Of a stretch of 64,000 bases of DNA, positions 46,659 to 61,023 are shown piece after piece. The DNA comes from Otis tarda (Eukaryota > Chordata > Aves > Otidiformes > Otididae), in NCBI GenBank assembly GCA_026413225.1, contig CM048557.1, forward strand, positions 18,268,871 to 18,332,870, written 5' to 3'. A program made the translations under genes and the position numbers. The notes below the pieces were generated by a model. That model saw only the letters and a program-made list of their open reading frames with translations, was not told the DNA's origin and did no database searches. The stretch's first letter is position 1; each line of letters opens with the position of its first letter.

Positions 46659-49600
46659 AAATTTCCACTCAAAATGAAGAACAGCTGGTCTCAGTGAAAC
46701 ATAAGGAAATTCTTCCTTATATTCTCTGTTTCATTACTAGGATTTCTGCAAAGTTTATTTGGAGTTGTTTGTCTCCCTAAGCTATTTTATTGATGCCTAT
46801 GCCAAAGCAAAAATCATTGGTCAGATGAGAGGAAAAATGCAGATTTGTACAGTGACATATCTACAGCGATATCATCTGCTTTTTGGAGAAATGCCTTTTA
46901 GCTCCTCTTGTACATCTGCATCCGTAGCAGCAGGAACCATTGCCAGACAATTCATCAAAGTTAACGTGATTGCCGAGAAATGCTGAAGCCTTTCCTTTTT
47001 ATTGCTGTGGGAGGTGGTGTAAAGAACTATGTACTCCGTGGGAGGTGGAAGAAGTTATAATGACAAACAAGTTGGAAAGGTGGGTTTTTCAACTCTACTT
47101 TGTTGAGAATTAAGTGTAAAAAAAAAAAAAACCAAGGGTGTCCTCTCCGCGGCTTGTGATGGGGAGCAAATGCGGGAGCAAATGCAAAGAGACGGGAGCG
47201 CAAGTTCAACGTGAAGGGGGCCGTCTGGTAGACGGGGTGGAACACACTTGCAGGAAGGACAGGAATGAGAAGCGAGTTGGGATTTTTTTTCCGGTTGAAA
47301 TACTGCTGACTTAGTCGTGCCGTCAGCAGAGTCTGGACGTTTGCGTTTTTCCCTTGGCAGGCAGCTTTAAAAGCAGCGCACGCTGCTTCGCAAATTGTAC
47401 TGGGCAGCTGTACCAGCCTGCCCCACAAGTTTTTGGCTTTACTACTCATAGCTGCTGATGCCTACTCACTGGTGAGCGGCAGGATTTGCTGAGGTTTTAT
47501 GTCTGTCTGAGCTTTTGCCCCACGTTGGCAAGACTGGTCTGGAGACCAGTGGAAATAATGTGTTTGCACATGTGTAGCTGGATAGGGAGGTAGCCAGGTT
47601 TGGGAGGAGGGAGCCTAGAGCTGTAGTAAACAAACCCCAGGAGCACGTGTGCTAGTGCTAAAATGAGAAATGCCTAGGAAAGGATGCTCTGTCACATGAG
47701 AGGGTGGAAACGTTAGCAGAGAGCTAATCTACAGGAAAAGAAAACAATGCAAAGCAGACAATGATAGCATTAACAACAACAAATTGCTAGCAAGAGGTAT
47801 TACCCTCAGCAGGCATGGAAATGAGGATGGAGCATGCAAGTGTGAATGGTGGCATGCACACACACAGACAGTCCCTTCAGTTAGAAGTATGTGATACTCA
47901 AAACCAGGATAGATCCTAATGCAAAGAGGGACGTAAGTTTAGGAGCTGGGACGCTGTGACCTTCCCTCTGAATATGCAGCCACACATGTAAGAAGCATCT
48001 GCATTAAGGAAGGGACAGCTGAGGTGCCTTTTCTTTGCATCAACACTTTTACACACAGAAAACAGCAGCAATGAGACACCCGAGAAGTTGAGCGTGAGGT
48101 AAAGACACTTGGTGGCAGAGCAGCGATGGTGGGTAGTTCAGAGAGTGCCAAGCAGAGAACAGAGTAAGCTGGACAGCAGGACAAAAGTGACCATGAAACG
48201 TGAGGTCTCACAGGTGTTTCATGGGACAAAAAGCTTGGGCGTGTATTCAGCAATACAATGAAGAGCTCAGGACCTGCAGTATGATCATATTAGTAAACCA
48301 CGCGATGATTAGATTGACCTTTGCAGAAAATATGTAAACAGTATCACCTTGTCATTCTGTCATGCGCTCTGTGCAAGGCCATAGCTGAATTAGGAATCAA
48401 CTTAGTCTCAGAGCACCAGATTTAAATCCTATAACCCAGTTTAATTGCTGTTCATAGCCAAACCTGTTCTAAATTCTGCAGTGATGCCAGTGCAGTGTTC
48501 TTTTCCTTGTCCTTCATATAACCTTTCCTGGTCCTATTCGAAATTGGGAAGTCTGGGTAATATCTACGGAAATTGTTTGGTTTATTGATTTTTTTCATGC
48601 CCTAAAGTGAAAGGGCTATCAGCACAATAACTTGGATTTATGAAACAAAGATTTGAATTTGAATTTGTTCAATATTTTAGAAAAGTTGTGTTTTCATTTT
48701 TGTGGCCAAGTTCTGACTGTGTTTGAAGCACAGGATTCCCCATAGACTAAACTTTAACTTCCTCGTTTCTTTGTGCTTTTAAGTAGTTTAAGCTGGTTTG
48801 ATGCTTACCTAAGCGATAATAGTCTTTGCTGGTTTTTCAGGAGAAACTTTTGTTTCCTGAAGTGGGCTCTGGCTGGAATTTTGGACCCAGGAGTCCAATC
48901 TCACAAAGTTGTTTTCCATGAAAGACATAAATGAGAGAGCGTCTTCTTTGACAGAGGAGCAAGAAGTGACTATTTATTGTTTGCTGAAAGTGGAGCGTTA
49001 TTTATGAAGGCTCTTAGAGCTTCGGACATGTTGGTCTTGTGTTGAGTAGCATTTGTTTGTGCTCTTCCCCCAAGTTCTATTAATGACTAGATTGAACTCT
49101 GAAAGGATCAACATCTTGTCTTTTCACTGAGTATCAAATGTTAGAGGTGTCTCATTAAGCCATGTAACAGCATTCTTAATGGGAAGTTCATCCACAAGGT
49201 AGGACAGGTTTTGTCCATCCACTGGTGAAATCTGACCTTTAGAGAAGTTCATCTTTTCAAGTCTTGTAGGTGTTACAGGTTCTTCTTGAGATTCTCACTG
49301 GGTTTCCATTTTTTCCTACATTAGATTGCATGTGAATACTGAGAGTTTTGGGAACTTTCTTTTCCTTCTAAATGGAATCTCATGGCCAAATAAAGTAGCA
49401 TAAACAATTTGAAATGCAGGAAGCAAAGTAGGGTTCAATATGTAAATTCAATTCCCAGTTTAAATAAACAACGCAACCAACAGAAAGTCCCGTAATCCGG
49501 TTCATGTGAGCAGATGTTTGGCAGGGTTCAGCGTGGTGGGTTTGCACTCTACTTATCGCAGAACCAGGACTGCATGCATCAGTGCCACATGCTTCTCTTT

Positions 49601-49805
49601 TTCCCTTCATCCCAGGGAAACTAATCTTGTCAAGAAAAGAAAGTGGGAGGAGGAAATGTATCATTCCAACATAAGCTGGATACAGTTCCTGTGCTCAGTG
49701 TTTATTTAGTGGAGGCTGGGCTGGGAGATGCCTTACATCTTTCAGACAGTTTATTGCAGATATGAATTTAAATGTCTGGTCTTACTTTTAGTGTAGTGTT
49801 TGGTT

Positions 49806-49833
49806 GTTTTTTTTTTCCTTTTTTTTTTTTTTA
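49806..49833. repeat. T-rich run
   Basis: Two T runs (10 and 14 bases) separated by CC; simple repeat. Confidence 0.9.
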
Positions 49834-52800
49834 ACGTATATGACTTATAAAGCTATTTTCTTCAGCAGACTCAGACACTGAAATGTCTGGCACTGAAGCA
49901 TCTCTCCTTTGTGTAGCATATAGAAGTGACTCATTAACTGTCCAACTGTAATTTCTATTTTATCATAAATGAAAAACAGGAGAGACATGTTGGCACCAGA
50001 ATCTTCCTATAAAATGGAAAATTTACTTTAAGATGCCTAAAAGTACCGTTTGATTTGGAAGCATTTCCCTTTTCTCCTAGGTGGAGAAAATCTTCTTTCA
50101 TTGAAGTTTCAACCATGGTAGTAACACTATGGGTGTTGGTATAAATATTTTTGTCAGGTGTATCTATCCTGTTAACCTCCTTGGACTAGCTGTTCAGTCC
50201 TTACTGCCTGAGCTGTAACAAACGGAAATTCACGAGCAGTGTTGCAGTAGCTTTTGATGGAGAAGTTCCTCACTTGGGATAACCTGCAGAGAGTCTGTGG
50301 CCTGAGTAGGAGCTGAATATCACAGAAATTGAGGGTGTGTAGGGAAATGAGTGTAACAAAATTCAGTGGGAGATCTTAGGGAAAGGGGAAGTAGTATTTA
50401 TTCAAAAAGTTTTGAAATGAGTTGATTTTACCTGCCGGCGCTCGTTTGGTCATACATTTCATTCACCTGCATACCCACATGCCCACAAGCACCAGGATAT
50501 GTACGTCCAAGTGGTCTGGCTAGGATCACTTGTGTGTGATGTAGAGGACAAAGGATGCCAGATGTCAAGTCTCTGGGGTTTCTCCTGATGTAACACGCAT
50601 GTTTTTGGACAGATCTTTTATGCCCTTTAGGATTCAGCAGTGGTTGCAGGGTAGTGCTTTGCTGAAGAGCCTTGCTTACTCCGTCTTCTGTAAATCTTAA
50701 GCCAGGTTACCACCCTTTGCCTGTTTTCCTCGTGGGCTAAGGGTGATAGGAGTGGTGGATGTGACACTGCCACTACCTTGGTGTGGTCTTTGTTTGCAAT
50801 ACAGACCCTTCTTTTAACTCTTTGTGCTTCTTTTTCTTCTGGTGCTTGCACCTACACATTTCTATTCAGACTGCGTTTATGCCAGTCTTCATATTTCTGT
50901 ATCAGATCTCTCCCGGTGGAATTTTTAAGTGCACCCATTGTTGTCCAAACTCTTTTTGCACTTGAAGTTAGCAGTAAAATTCTCACTATCAAAGAGAGTG
51001 AGTTGTGTTAGTGCTCAGTATTTTGGGAAATTAACTCCTTAGAAATCCAGTTGTATACCACTTCTCTCCAAATGCATCCCCAACATCAAGTTCAAGCTAG
51101 GTAGAATAATGTTTTGACCCTGCTGTAGTTCTAGAAATGTCGTGTTTCATGAGCACAGAGAAGCAGTTAGGCTTTTGCCTGAAACTGAAAATACCGTTTT
51201 TTTTTTTTTGTGATGGTGTTTCCAAATGGCACCTGTTTTCAGATTTTTGTCACATGAGAACAACTTTGTTTCTTCATGCTTAGCAGAAAGATTTAGACCT
51301 CCAGAAAAGTGAACTTTGCTCTGGTGTTACTGTGCTGTCAGGGCTCAGCACCAGATTGCTTATTCATTCAAGTTGTTCTGCATGGTTGCTGCATCTTGGA
51401 CACCTTTAGCCTTTGTACCCCTTGGCTGACTGCAGGAGACAACCTCACTTCTCCGGAGATCCAGAGAATAATTGGAAGAGTGAGTACTTTGATGCGGGAC
51501 GGCAATGCTGAGAAGAGCTAATTGCATAGCTCAAGAAGATTGTGGTTCCAAGAATCCATTCAGTGAGACTCACTCATGCATACGGAAAAGAGGTACTGAC
51601 CTTGGGCCTCTGGGAAATTTTCTGTACCACTCCCCTCTTCCTCCTCAATTTAGAGTCCTGTGGTGCATTAGAATTATTAATACTAAGTTTATCTGTGCAG
51701 TATAGGTAGTAATCTTCTGTGGAGAGTCCCTGGTGATTGTGTTGCATTAGTACTTCAGCTTTTGCACAGCATATGTGAGTTTCATGCGTCGGTGGCTTTC
51801 GTCACAAGAGTGCTTGGTTATTGAAGCTGTCGAATGAGCCTACCTGCAGTGATCTGAATGCTTGATTGAAACTTGATTTGATTCCTATATCTGGGCTGAA
51901 TATTCAGCAAGGAGTCCAAAACACCCCAGTGGACTGAGATGAGGGGAAATGGGAAGTGAGAAGCAGAGAATAAGGGTAGGGGCAGAAAGCAGCTGCCAAA
52001 ACATTCTGCAGCCACTTAGAACTACAATTTAAATTTGGTATCATTCCCAAGCTAAAAACAATCTTTTGTAAAATTCTCAACTTACGCTATGTGTTGTGGG
52101 TGGTTATGAAGAATATTGCCTTTTAAAGAGTTGGCAGTGGGGTTTGGCAGAGGGGAGGATATAGAAAGCAAGTTGTTTTTGCCTGCAAACCCAGTGTTGA
52201 TGAGGTCTCTCTAACACAATTACCATGGAGTGGATTAAATAAGTATTTGAGATGCCGGCTTTGAGGTGAGATGCCACCCTAAATTACCTGATTTGAGGGA
52301 ACACGTGCATGATTCCCTTTTCTCCACAAGCTGAAGAAGAAGCCAAAGGCTGTGGAAAAAAGAGTGAGAAAGGAACTAAAAATATTATGAATGTTAGAAG
52401 GAAACTTCCTGCTTGTTAGCACGATATCCTTGAATATATAACCCAGTTTGGAAAGATATTTCGTTGGTACTGGAAGCAGCAAGTTTCCTAAGTACTGAGT
52501 TTGGGCCTTAGCCTGTGGTGGGATGGGTGTGAGGACTCTGGCAAGCTCTAGTGAGCCGTTGTAGCATCAATATGGAAAGTCCCAAAGCCCACAGAGCAGA
52601 TACAAATTAAATGTCACCCATGGTTTATTATGTGCTTGCAGCTGTCTGGCTTTTTCACCCTACCGCACTCTTTCCAGACTTTTTCCTGAGACTCGTAGTG
52701 CAGCACGGAAGGAAAACACCACTACACGATCACACAGGTGTATTTGAATAAACCACTTCTGGGGGCTGGCACCCAGCAATGAAATGTCATGACATGGTTA

Positions 52801-55800
52801 GCAGTGAGCCTGGAGCACAATGGCCAAGCCACTGCGCTGTCAGCTCTTCAGGGGTCCTGGGGGCAACCCTGGTAATTGGTTGTGCTTTGTGAGACCGTTC
52901 ACAGAGTCCTACCTAACTTGGTCTGCCCTCTTTGTGTGAACTGGAAAATCTCAGTCAGCAGTACTAAGGAGCTCCAGTTTCCTTGGGAACTTAGCGCTAA
53001 GTCTTATTTACAATGTGGGATGGATGCCTGGAGTGGCAGGCTAGGGAGAGCGTGTTATCAGACCGCCTGGCACCTTGTATCTTGAAGTTGCCAGCACTTG
53101 GGAGTGCATCACTGACTGCTGATGGCACGGAAAAGCCAAAAGGCTATTTTCTTAACTCCTGCTGTTCCCCTCCTGCATCCCCCTCCGTGTCCATCATGTG
53201 GTGAAGTTAGCAGATGGGCTGCCCCCGAGGTGACACATGCTTACCTGCAGGGAAGAGAAGCTCTTGTACCAGGTCCCCGGTGAAAGTACTGCTGCTGGCA
53301 GGCGGCAGCTCTGTCACTTGGCAGCAGGCCTCAAAGAGATTACTTTGTCCTTGTTCTTAGTCCTGTTTGCCAGGTTCCCTTCTGATTGCCAAGCTGGTAA
53401 TGCATGGGGGAGATAACCCTGGTTCAGTGAGCAGCAATTCAGTCTGCCATCAAACAGAAAATACTTGGGCAGAATTAACAGAACCGTGTGCTAAGCTCAT
53501 TTGGTATCCGGCTTGTGGGTGTGGTTCTTTGGTACAAGTATTTTTTTGTTTGTCTTTCTGGAGAGAGGACTGAAATTTTCCATCACAATCTCCCTCTGTC
53601 CCTTACCAGCCTGTTCACAACTTTCACTCCACGCTCTTTACCTCCAAACTAAGCTGCTGCCTCTCGTCTCTCTCCAAGAGGCTTCTCAGCAGCAGCGGTT
53701 TTGTTCCTTTTCCCCCAGCACTCCCATCGCTACCTCTACAGACTGGGAGACTTGTTTGTGCTCTCATTCTCCATGGCTTGCTGAGTTTCCCGGACACTTC
53801 AGGTAGTCCTGCCAGTCCAGTCCCATCCCTCCCAACCCCCGATGTCCCCCAAAAGAAATATACACATCATTGCGTCAGAGCGATGTTTGTTGTTCCTTTG
53901 TGAAATCTGGCTGCTTTCTCTGTTGAAAAACAGGATGTATCTTCCCTATTTTGATTCTTGTCTTATCATTTTTCCCACCTTCCTAGCTGTTGGTAATGGC
54001 TTTGACTGTGCCTGAATGGGACTCCTAATCACTGAGGGCATAACTCATTGAGATCCAGGTCATGAATAGCACTTGGGTTCACAGGACCTTGTCTAAACAA
54101 CCTTCTGTGCAGATTCCTGCTGTATGGCTTGTTGTGCAAGAAAGTGCATAACTGTCCCCCGCACTGGTATTAAGACTTCATTGTACCCAGGAATCAAGAT
54201 CCCTATAGATTTCAGTAATATATCTACAAAGAATCTCTTAACCCATTTTACCATGCAGGTTCCCACACATACTTGCAAGCATTGCATACCACCAAACTTT
54301 TTTTTTGTTTTCCTATGACAGAGCAGACCTCATGTCTCTGTTACTTCTTGATTTACTTTCTTGTCTATCTTGTATAGCAAATATAACAGGTGATGCACAC
54401 ATGTATGGGTATATCCTGTCCACCTAAAGCATTTGTACTCTATGGCCAGGGTATCCAGCTGTGAAATCACTGGATTCATTATTTGGTTCAAAGGCCATGA
54501 GAAAAATTTACCATGGTACTAATGTGTGTGGGATTTACTAAGTAGTAAGTATGGAAGAAAGCACATGTTTTTGCTTGTTGGCCGTCTTAAGTGAGCTTCC
54601 AAAAGCGATGTTTTCTCCACTGTTTCAGTTTAAAAGAGTTAGCTGGCCTGATGTTATGAAGAAATCACTCTTCCTTCACCCTGTGCTTTAGGTATAAAGC
54701 AGGAAATGAAGGGATAAAACTGGACACGGAGGAATGTGAAGCAGTTATGATGGCTGCATGGGGCATGATAGACAGCAGCAGGGTTCAACAAGGAGAGAGG
54801 TTTATAGCATCACAGCTGCTGGCTGCATCTTTCCGACACTCAAACCTGGGTCGAAATCTCTCTGTGCACTCTAAGGTCTTGCTGTTGCTGAACTTCAGGA
54901 AGGCATCATGTTCACAAGTGCTTTATTTATATGTACATACCAGGCATATAGAGGGGATGAAATTGCTAATTGAGTGTGACTGTGTCAAAGCAGATCTTGC
55001 TTCTGTACTTCTTCATGATTTGGCAGCCTAATAGCGGGGTTTGTTTTGTTGCTGTTGTGTTTTTCTGTAGCCATTTGTTGCTGAGTTGTGATTTCCATGT
55101 GTTTGTCGCAGCAGAATCCTCAGATGCACAAGGGCCAGGATTTTCACTCAAAAATGTCACATAGGAGGCAGTAACCCAAGCACCGAGCGAGTCCTAGGCA
55201 GCGGCAGTTCTCCTTGTTTTAATCAGCTCTGGCCAATAATTTTCTATTTTGGCACAAAAACAAATACAGAAACCCAGCCAGATTCCTTTTATAAGGCATT
55301 GGCTTTATTTGGCATGTTTTAATATGCAGTGATAGGGGTGATTGCTCAGGGATGTGCTGGCTGGCCTCTGCAGTGTGCTATCTGTTCCACTGCAGCAGAC
55401 ACCGAGGTAGTTTTAGTGCTGTCCATTTGGTTAGCATGTGCCTAAAACATCGCAGACCACTGAGATTCTTAGCATGCAGAAATTAGGCATTTTCACCTTT
55501 GTGAAAAATAATTTGCTTTCTCCTCTAGTAACTTGCTGCTGTCTGCTCTCCCATGCAGCTGCTGCTTACTTGCTGTCACTGTTCATCTCATCCAGGGTGA
55601 CATTGTCCTATTGTTTTGACAATGACCTTAATCTATTTGTGCAGCTCAAAGTAAAGGATGTGTGGCCAGAGAAGGAAACGCATGGGCTTAGGCAGCTTAT
55701 AATGAAATACGGAGTCTTTTACTTCAGCTGCTTTGAAGCCACTGCAAATCAGTTGTTGGATTTGATGTGTCTTCGGGGATGTGAAATGAATTTAGTGGCT

Positions 55801-57465
55801 TCTAGCTGGTTGTAGAGAATCAGATGTTCACATCATGAAATGCTCCAATATAATCAAGCTTCGTGGGTAGCAGGCTTAGCAGGTATGCAAGCGGTTATAT
55901 CAGACTGGATGTAGCTTACTCTGCCGACAGGGATTTTGATAAACCAAGTTGGAGGCAATTTAACAGGCAGATCATTGAGAAGGAGGTTCCTACCATGGCT
56001 GCCTGTACTATATGGGTTGTAGACACAGAGGATAGTATGACTTTGAGTAAATGTCAATGCAGAGCTGAGTTAGGTGGTAGGATCAACAATTTCCTGTTAG
56101 TTGGTGTCTCTTAGTGCTGCTGGGGTGGGGGAACTGCCTCGGTACAAAGTTAGCATTGTGAAAAATCAAAGTCTGGGCTATCAATCTGGTGCCTTTCAGT
56201 CGCGATAGATTGAAAGTAGCTGTACAGAAGAGCAGATAGCAAGTTACTTAAGAGAAGACAATTTCTGTTGAATTTGAAAACACTTGATTTGTCCTTGCTA
56301 AGGAATGGGAAGGTGTTTTCTGTCTGAAACACCTTCACAGAAAAACTTGGCACCCCCGGGAGCACTGGCAGGGGGGAAATCGCTACAAACCCTCCCTTCA
56401 TGCCTCGTACCATCAGAGATGTGTGCTGCGAGGGTGAGACTGGAGTAACGCACGTTGCTTATGCTACATGGATTTTTAGATCAGCAGTGTTTCTAAAATG
56501 TAGCCAATTGCATTATACTTTGGAACATACTTTGTGGAGATCCTAGGACTCTGTTTGGCTTCTTAAATGGAAGTAGCTGTGCACCAAGTATTAACACCAG
56601 AAAACTCTTGTCAGAGGCAGCAGGTGCACAATATTTCACCCTTGCTTGGCAAATTTGTGTCTTTACTTAATACTAGAAGTCAGAAATGGCACCACATTCT
56701 TTCCTCTGCCTTTTTGGGCTTGAATTCTCTGGACTCTGTAAACTAATGTGTAGCTCAGCATCTGTTTCCAGAAGTCATGCATTTCCCTTGATTTACATTG
56801 TTAAATCACTGAGGATGCAGTGGATGTGTATGCTGTGAACAAGACGATCTTTATTGCAATCACTTTTCTGACTGCAAGCCTCAGCTTTCAAGGCAATTAA
56901 AAGATAAGCTCACAGGTATGTAAAACTGCCTCCTGCTTGTTACCCTGATAGTGTTTTCTCAGGATATTTTTGGTTATTCTCTGCTGCCTTCAACACATTA
57001 CCTGCTAGTATTTCCTGCTAGTCACCAGAAACTTAGCTGTATGAATTCCCTTCCTTCTCCTTCCGTTGATGGACGTTTAAGCCAAATCAACAGGGATATT
57101 AAAGTTCTGTCTATGGATTAATGAGAGTTGAGTGGTTCCTGTGTTAGGGGAAAACCAGCAAAAATAAGGACTTGTTTATCTGCTATGGAGTTTTTCAGTA
57201 TCAGTGCAGCGGTAGAGGGAAGAGCCTAGTCATACAGGAGGTATTATCAGTATGCATTGCCTGAAATATAAATGCAACCCAAAAAGGTAAGCTGTTGTTG
57301 GACTGTCTTTAGTCTGTGTTCTTTGTGGATCTAGACTAATGATAAAGTGATGAACAATCAAGTGTGTTGACCTAATGAATAAGAAATGCTGCTGAGAAAC
57401 AGAGCACTGTGCTCTGCTGAGTAATCTTTCCTTATCTGTGCTTCAGGGCCTTTATCTGTCACGTG

Positions 57466-57482
57466 GCAATAATAATAATAAT
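57466..57482. repeat. (AAT)n microsatellite
   Basis: About five AAT units. The preceding bases TTATCTGTGCTTCAGGGCCT and TTATCTGTCACGTGG loosely resemble the MIR segment that ends in GGGATAATAATA, so the microsatellite may have grown from an MIR tail. Confidence 0.7.
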
Positions 57483-58587
57483 ATCAGTTCTAAAGCTTGT
57501 TTGGGTATTCCAGTGAAGAGCATAAATAGGATTTGAACACAAACGGCTTTTTATTTTCTTTACCATAGGCCACGAGCGAGAGAAGGGAAGACATAGTTGC
57601 TACCTGAAAGATGAGCATCAGGGACTCCAGATGCATTCTGAAATATATTAGAGCTGCCCTGTCAACAGTACTTTTTTGAGGACTTGAGGTTGGATAATAT
57701 CCCAATTTGTATTTTGTCACTGTGATATTTCCCCAGAAGATTTCAGTGCTTTGTAAGAAACTGTCATTGTGATTTCAGGCCCCCAGTCAGTTGCATCTGA
57801 TGGCCTTTTCTTGTGTTTTGAATCACTTTATTTTCATCAAGTGGAAGAGGAGAGTTTGTGATGAAACATCCTTTCTCTTCCATTTCTTATGGTCATTATG
57901 TCTGGTCTTTTATAGATGCTTCAGGAGTGGAAATGACCGAAAAACTCTGTGATATTTGTATACTCTTCTCTACAACTCTCTCTGATCTATGGTGGTATTA
58001 CGTCTCTGCTATTTATAGGTCATACTTTTGCAGAGCTATCAGTGCACAATGCTTCTAACTTTGTCAGTTTGTACTTTATATACATCTCAGGTCAACTAAA
58101 GTACATCCATTTGTAATGTGATTGATAGTCCTTTAGGCCTGGCCCCTCATCCTACATTCAGGCTGTTCAGCTTTTCCACCATATATCTTATTTTTTAACG
58201 TAACTGTGTAAATAGCCTGTGCCTGTGTGGCCATACTTAAATTCTCTATGTCTCTTCCTTGACAAGCCACTTATAATTTGTAACCAGGTTTCCATGAATT
58301 TTTGTAAAAAATCTCCGTATATTTTCCCCCTACTGCTTAGGTCTGCCAATGTATCTTTTGTCTGTCGGGTGACTTACAATCAGTAAAAATATATTCCTCA
58401 TTTAATGTTTGGAATGCAATTTGAGACACAGTAGGTCCATCTTCCATCTCTCAGGCAGCCTGTTGTCTTTTTACACTCTTCTTCCAAAACACGGTGATTC
58501 TTGTAGTGTTTCACCTCCTGCCTTGCTCTCAATTTGCAGCCTATTTGAGTTCTGTCACTGCGTTACACAGCCCTGACTTTCCTGTGA

Positions 58588-59290
58588 TCATGGAATCAGA
58601 GAATAATTAATGTTGGAAGCGACAACTAGAGGTTATCTGGTCTGATCCCTTGTGCCCAGCAGGGCCAGCTTTGAAGTTACATTGGTTGGTCACTCGGGAC
58701 CTTTTAAAATATTTAGTTTTGTCTTCATCTCCAAAGATGGAGATTCCCCATGTTTCAGAGCCCCACAGTGATTCCTCCTTTCCTCCTCCCCTCAATATCC
58801 AGTGACAATTTCCCTTCTTACAGATTGGGGCCATTGCCTCTCCTCCCGTTACTATGCAGCTCTGGAGAGACTCAGGCTTAATCTTCTGTGCAACTTCCCT
58901 TCATGTAGCTGGAGCCAGCAATACCATCCCGTAACCTTCTGTTAAGACTGCTCGAGCCCAATTCTCAGCTTTTCATTTCTCACATGCTTCAGCTTCTTAA
59001 TCATCCTGGTGCCCCTCTGTTAGTCTTGCTCCAGTGTGTCAATATCTGTTTTGTACTGGGGAGCCCTAAACTGGCCCACTACTGCAGACACAGCCTTGGA
59101 AGTGCTGAGTGGAGCAAGCTAATAGCTTCCATTGGTCTTCTGGCTTCCTTTCTTTTAATACAGCCTAGTACAGAGCTGATCTGAATTCACCCTTGAGAAC
59201 AACTGCTGATTTATTTTTAATTTGTTGGCCACTGGAACCCCAGGTCCTTCTCCACAAAGCCATTTTCCAGGCAGTTGGCTGGAAAATAAT
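58588..59290 (-). mobile_element. Old, decayed CR1 LINE 3' region
   Basis: A minus-strand CR1 of an old subfamily. Plus-strand landmarks in order: CATGGAATCAGAGAATAATT (terminal repeat end, 58589-58608), TTGGAAGCGACAACTAGAGG, CTCCAAAGATGGAGATTCCC, CAGATTGGGGCCATTGCCTC, CTTAATCATCCTGGTGCCCC, TTTTGTACTGGGGAGCCCTA and CCCCAGGTCCTTCTCCACAA. These match the usual order of a CR1 3' UTR plus the ORF2 C-terminus read on the opposite strand. Many indels exclude any ORF. There is an unmatched portion in the middle (about 58850-58940). Confidence 0.82.
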
Positions 59291-61000
59291 CTACTGTGGT
59301 AAATTATACAGAATATAATAGGATGGTATTATATGTTTATTGTCTTAATTGTATTTTTGGTTTTTGAACTTTGTTTTCAAGAGATTAGTATTATTCTCCC
59401 ATGTTTCTTTTTTTTCCAGTATTTTCTTTACATCTTCATTTTTAACCCAAGGCTTAGCAAATACTTGTAATAACCAGAATGTTGTTATCCTCTTATAAAT
59501 TATTATAGAGTCTTTATTTTCCGGGCACTACTAATCATTCTGCAAAGCTCAGTATCGGGAAATACCTAACTAATGCTTCTCAATATTTGGAACCCAATGT
59601 GGGACAACTTATCAGGGTCTGTTTTTCAGAATAGGTAAAAATGTCCTAAAGATACAGCATTGAATCTTAGTGTCAGGTTTTACTGGAGACTTTTTCCTCT
59701 CCCTTTTGTTACCACTGCAGAACAAATGGAACTAGCAGGGTGAGCTATGTTTGGTACAACCTCTGGTTCATTTCTGTGTTTATTTCCTAAATTCTAATCT
59801 GCTATTTCTGTGAAAGTCCCTTGAAATCTGTTAGCAAGAAGGAAAGAACCCAGCTGGAATTTTGGGACTCTCACAGCGAGTTTGGGGAGTAAGATATTCT
59901 TTCTTGCAAATTTGAGGCTATTTGAGTTGAAATTCCTTGAAGAGCATCAGCAAGAGAATACCATGGTGCTGCTTTAGAACGAGCTTTTGGATGAGAAGGC
60001 TTTAAAGAAACATTTTCTGAAGATTTTGGTCTGAACTCTTCTTTGAAATGACTTTTCAGTGCTCTGGTTCTTGGTTCAGTTGTGGGCTCTTGCTGTGTTG
60101 CTTGCAGAGTTGTAAAGCTTGGAAAGCTCCAGGTACTGCCATGCTGGGAGGAAGACTTGACAATGCAGCAACTTTGTGTCTGAGTAAAAACACTATTTTT
60201 GCAGGCTTTCTTAAAAGATGTTATTATTCTGCTTTACCACTGGTGGAATAGTACTGAGCTGGAATGTGTTTTGTAAGTGTCAAAACAAAGGCATGCTGCG
60301 GTTCTTATGCTATCCCCCGCTATCCCTTGCATCCTGACATTTTCCGTGTCCAAAACCAAATGTCTTTCTAGTGTCGTGCTAATGATTATGGGTCCCATTT
60401 GACCAGAATATGAAGGTCAATTTGATTTCCCCTCTGGAAGCAAGGTACCCTGCAGGTTTCTAGACCAAACAATTATTTTCCTATCCCATCCAAAAAGCAC
60501 TTAAATATAAATACAGCAAAGGTTGACAAAATTAAAACCTGTCATCCGTGCAGATACCAAACTAGCGCAAAATCAAAAAGGTAGCCCAGGAGTCACTGTA
60601 TCTATTCCACATGAGTAACAATAAGCACTAGGCTGAAACAGCTTTTCATGGATGGCCTGAGCTTTTTTTTTTTTTTTCTCCAAACAGCATTCCCTACCCT
60701 ATGGATCAACTGCAAGAACAGAAATCACAGTCTGCAAAGATACAGTTGGTTCCTGGTCCTGAAGCGGTGGCAGGCTGATGTGCTCTGTCGTCAGGAGAGT
60801 CACTCGTGTCATGACACATTACATGAGCAGGGTTTTTATGGCTGCATCCATGTTGCTAAACATGGGACCCACCTTTCCTGTTAGAATCCTCTTTTCTGGG
60901 TTAGCTTAAGCTGACTGCTGTGTGCACTAAAACCCCAACCAAGTTTAGCAGAGCTGCAGTGGTGACAAATTATGGAAATTAAATTTGGCCACAGCTGTTT

Positions 61001-61023
61001 AAAAAAAAAAAAAAAAAAAAAAA
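61001..61023. repeat. Poly(A) run of 23 bases
   Basis: An uninterrupted A run. I checked the sequence to its left for a processed pseudogene or SINE and recognised none, so I call it a simple repeat. Confidence 0.9.

Larger units (their letters stand above)
43466..58587. other. Unrecognised DNA, 15 kb
   Basis: The longest stretch without an assignable element. I find no recognisable exon or RNA gene. Visible items: an AT-rich run (46183-46225), a perfect 11-bp hairpin (46630-46658), a CpG-dense patch (47140-47410), a T-rich run (49806-49833), an (AAT)n run (57466-57482) with possible MIR wording just before it (57424-57465), and short T runs at 51197-51210 and 54300-54308. Frames of 125-140 codons (43950-44336 plus, 47027-47449 minus, 55438-55815 plus) match no family that I know. 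Confidence 0.5.

Noticed and set aside
61001-61023. Poly(A) run as the tail of a processed pseudogene
   Set aside because: The sequence upstream has no long open frame or recognisable mRNA-like similarity, and I saw no flanking target duplication.
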